The notes under the pieces were generated by a model that was given only the letters and a program-made list of their open reading frames with translations, ran no database searches and was not told where the DNA came from. This document shows, piece after piece, positions 63,040-64,000 of a stretch of 64,000 bases of DNA. The stretch covers positions 4,364,001-4,428,000 of the forward strand of contig BSBM01000386.1 of NCBI GenBank assembly GCA_027924585.1. Reading direction: 5' to 3'. Position 1 is the first letter of the stretch; every line of letters starts with the position of its first letter. The translations under genes were made by a program, and so were the position numbers. This DNA comes from Larix kaempferi. Its lineage: Eukaryota > Streptophyta > Pinopsida > Pinales > Pinaceae.

Positions 63040-63660
63040 TCCACAAGTAGTCGTTGAAGAGATGGTCAGATCTTTTCTAGTTTAAAGAGGATGAGACAGG
63101 CTTGGGTCATCTATTGTTCTTCTTGTTTGTCTAACTTTTCCAGCTTTCGATTCTCCAGGATGATTTGTGCCTCAATGCTTTGAAGACGTCTTTCATTAGA
63201 GGATTGACGCTATTGATGTAATGTGTCAAGCAACCTGCACGTCTGTTGCAGTTCTTTAAACACATCGTCGTAATGGGTGTACTAATTTCTCAAGACTTAA
63301 GCAATGATAGAGGCTTGATCGGTGTATGTTCTAAGTAGGTCATGGGCTACTATGAATTTCGTGTACTGATTTTCCATTAAAGTCGAGATTTCAGTAGCCT
63401 GATCTCGTTGGTTCTTGGCTAGTTCGTCTTGCAAGGTTGACATGACAGTTTCAAAATTTTGGTATAGCCTGTCGAGCACACTCGTTGTGTCGGAACTCAA
63501 CAGTAGTGGGATGACTGGCGCTAAGTTTTCACACTTAGCCAAAAGTGTGTTGTGATCTTCCTGCAGCTTCTGGATGCATTCTTCAATTGCCTGTCATCGA
63601 TGCATCTGCTCTCTGATAACTGCATCGGTGAGTAAGTTGAGTTCTAATTGCATTGCTCTT
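63040..63660 (-). pseudogene. Decayed coiled-coil coding remnant
   Basis: The minus-strand frames encode helix-forming, heptad-like segments: AMQLELNLLTDAVIREQMHR, stop, QAIEECIQKLQEDHNTLLAK running into the 81-codon frame 63542-63297 (LYQNFETVMSTLQDELAKNQ), then in another frame DDVFKELQQTCRLLDTLHQ and LQSIEAQIILENRKLEKLDK. Several stops interrupt it. I do not recognise the family. It could be an exon of a host coiled-coil gene or an extra ORF of a retroelement. Confidence 0.4.
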
Positions 63661-64000
63661 TACGGATCATATGTGGATATAGGCCCAAATTGTTCCAAAT
63701 GAACTTATAAGCGGGGTTCTCGGTGTATATACTGCAAATGTTGCTGATGTGTTTGCTTCTATAGCTCTTTTTCCTATCACCTCTTCTCTTTTTGTTTATT
63801 TCTCTTACTCTTTTCTGATTCTTTTTCTTTGGCCTCAATCTACTGATCTGATCCTTTATGTTGGTCGGCTACTCCTGGATGGTTTTCTATAATGGATTGC
63901 TTATCGGCAGCGATCTGTGTTTTCTGTTCTTGGCTTGCTTGTGTTGTTTCTGTTCTATCTTTGTTTGCTTGTTCAAGTACTACTGTGTTGACTTGATCAG
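63661..64000. other. Right-edge spacer
   Basis: The minus-strand frame at 63644-63838 is Lys/Arg-rich (low-complexity TTTCTT on plus) and unsupported. Nothing else was seen before the window ends. Confidence 0.4.

Noticed and set aside
1-64000. tRNA, rRNA, CRISPR array or prokaryotic operon structure
   Set aside because: No cloverleaf genes, rRNA cores, regularly spaced short repeats with unique spacers, or ribosome-binding-site-led gene runs were seen. The content is eukaryotic throughout.

Overview
This is a eukaryotic, almost certainly land-plant, nuclear window packed with retroelements. The evidence is three plant-type Ty1/Copia LTR elements primed by initiator-Met tRNA (TGGTATCAGAGC), plant L1-like LINEs whose ORF2 carries endonuclease, RT, zf-RVT and RNase H, a Ty3/Gypsy chromodomain remnant, spliced minus-strand exons with GT-AG borders, and a degenerate CCCTAAA-type block. 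The TE load suggests a large genome such as a gymnosperm or fern, but the sequence does not fix the species.

Layout. (1) Positions 1-17734 and 38793-56508 are two direct copies of one ~17.7 kb segment. Each carries a non-coding spacer with a cluster of CTCGAG-centred palindromes, an intact 575-codon minus-strand gene whose protein is identical in both copies, and two head-to-tail decayed L1-type LINEs. The left edge of copy A lies outside the window. Copy A ends at 17734, inside LINE-2, at a junction with a truncated inverted Copia LTR (17731-18262); copy B runs on to the LINE-2 3' end near 57088. (2) 18331-19449 is a GAT/GAG-rich satellite. (3) 20321-27373 is a very young Copia insertion (599-bp LTRs, two mismatches by eye, TSD TGTAA) that lacks integrase and most of RT. 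(4) 27493-38728 is a minus-strand multi-exon gene of unknown function. It is broken by two further LTR elements: a 3.56-kb gag-protease-only element (28015-31578, TSD CGTAT) and a 5.2-kb full Copia element (33244-38440, TSD CTTCA). Removing the second element and one TSD copy gives a first coding exon of exactly 310 in-phase codons. (5) 57123-64000 holds AT-rich spacer, an inverted-repeat element candidate, a hairpin, a telomere-like stretch, a solo LTR of the third Copia family (60531-61110, TSD AGACC), a Gypsy integrase/chromodomain fragment and a decayed coiled-coil coding remnant.

How the parts relate. The only plausible intact cellular gene is the duplicated 575-aa protein. The broken multi-exon gene is a record of successive insertions, with several homologous phase-0 exons sharing the same splice donor. 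The mobile elements include autonomous-type and non-autonomous forms. The 20321-27373 element must have been mobilised recently by proteins supplied in trans. Both LINE families keep an overlapping TAATG stop-start between ORF1 and ORF2, which suggests translational coupling.

No tRNA, rRNA or CRISPR features were seen. Identities quoted are by-eye estimates, not computed values.
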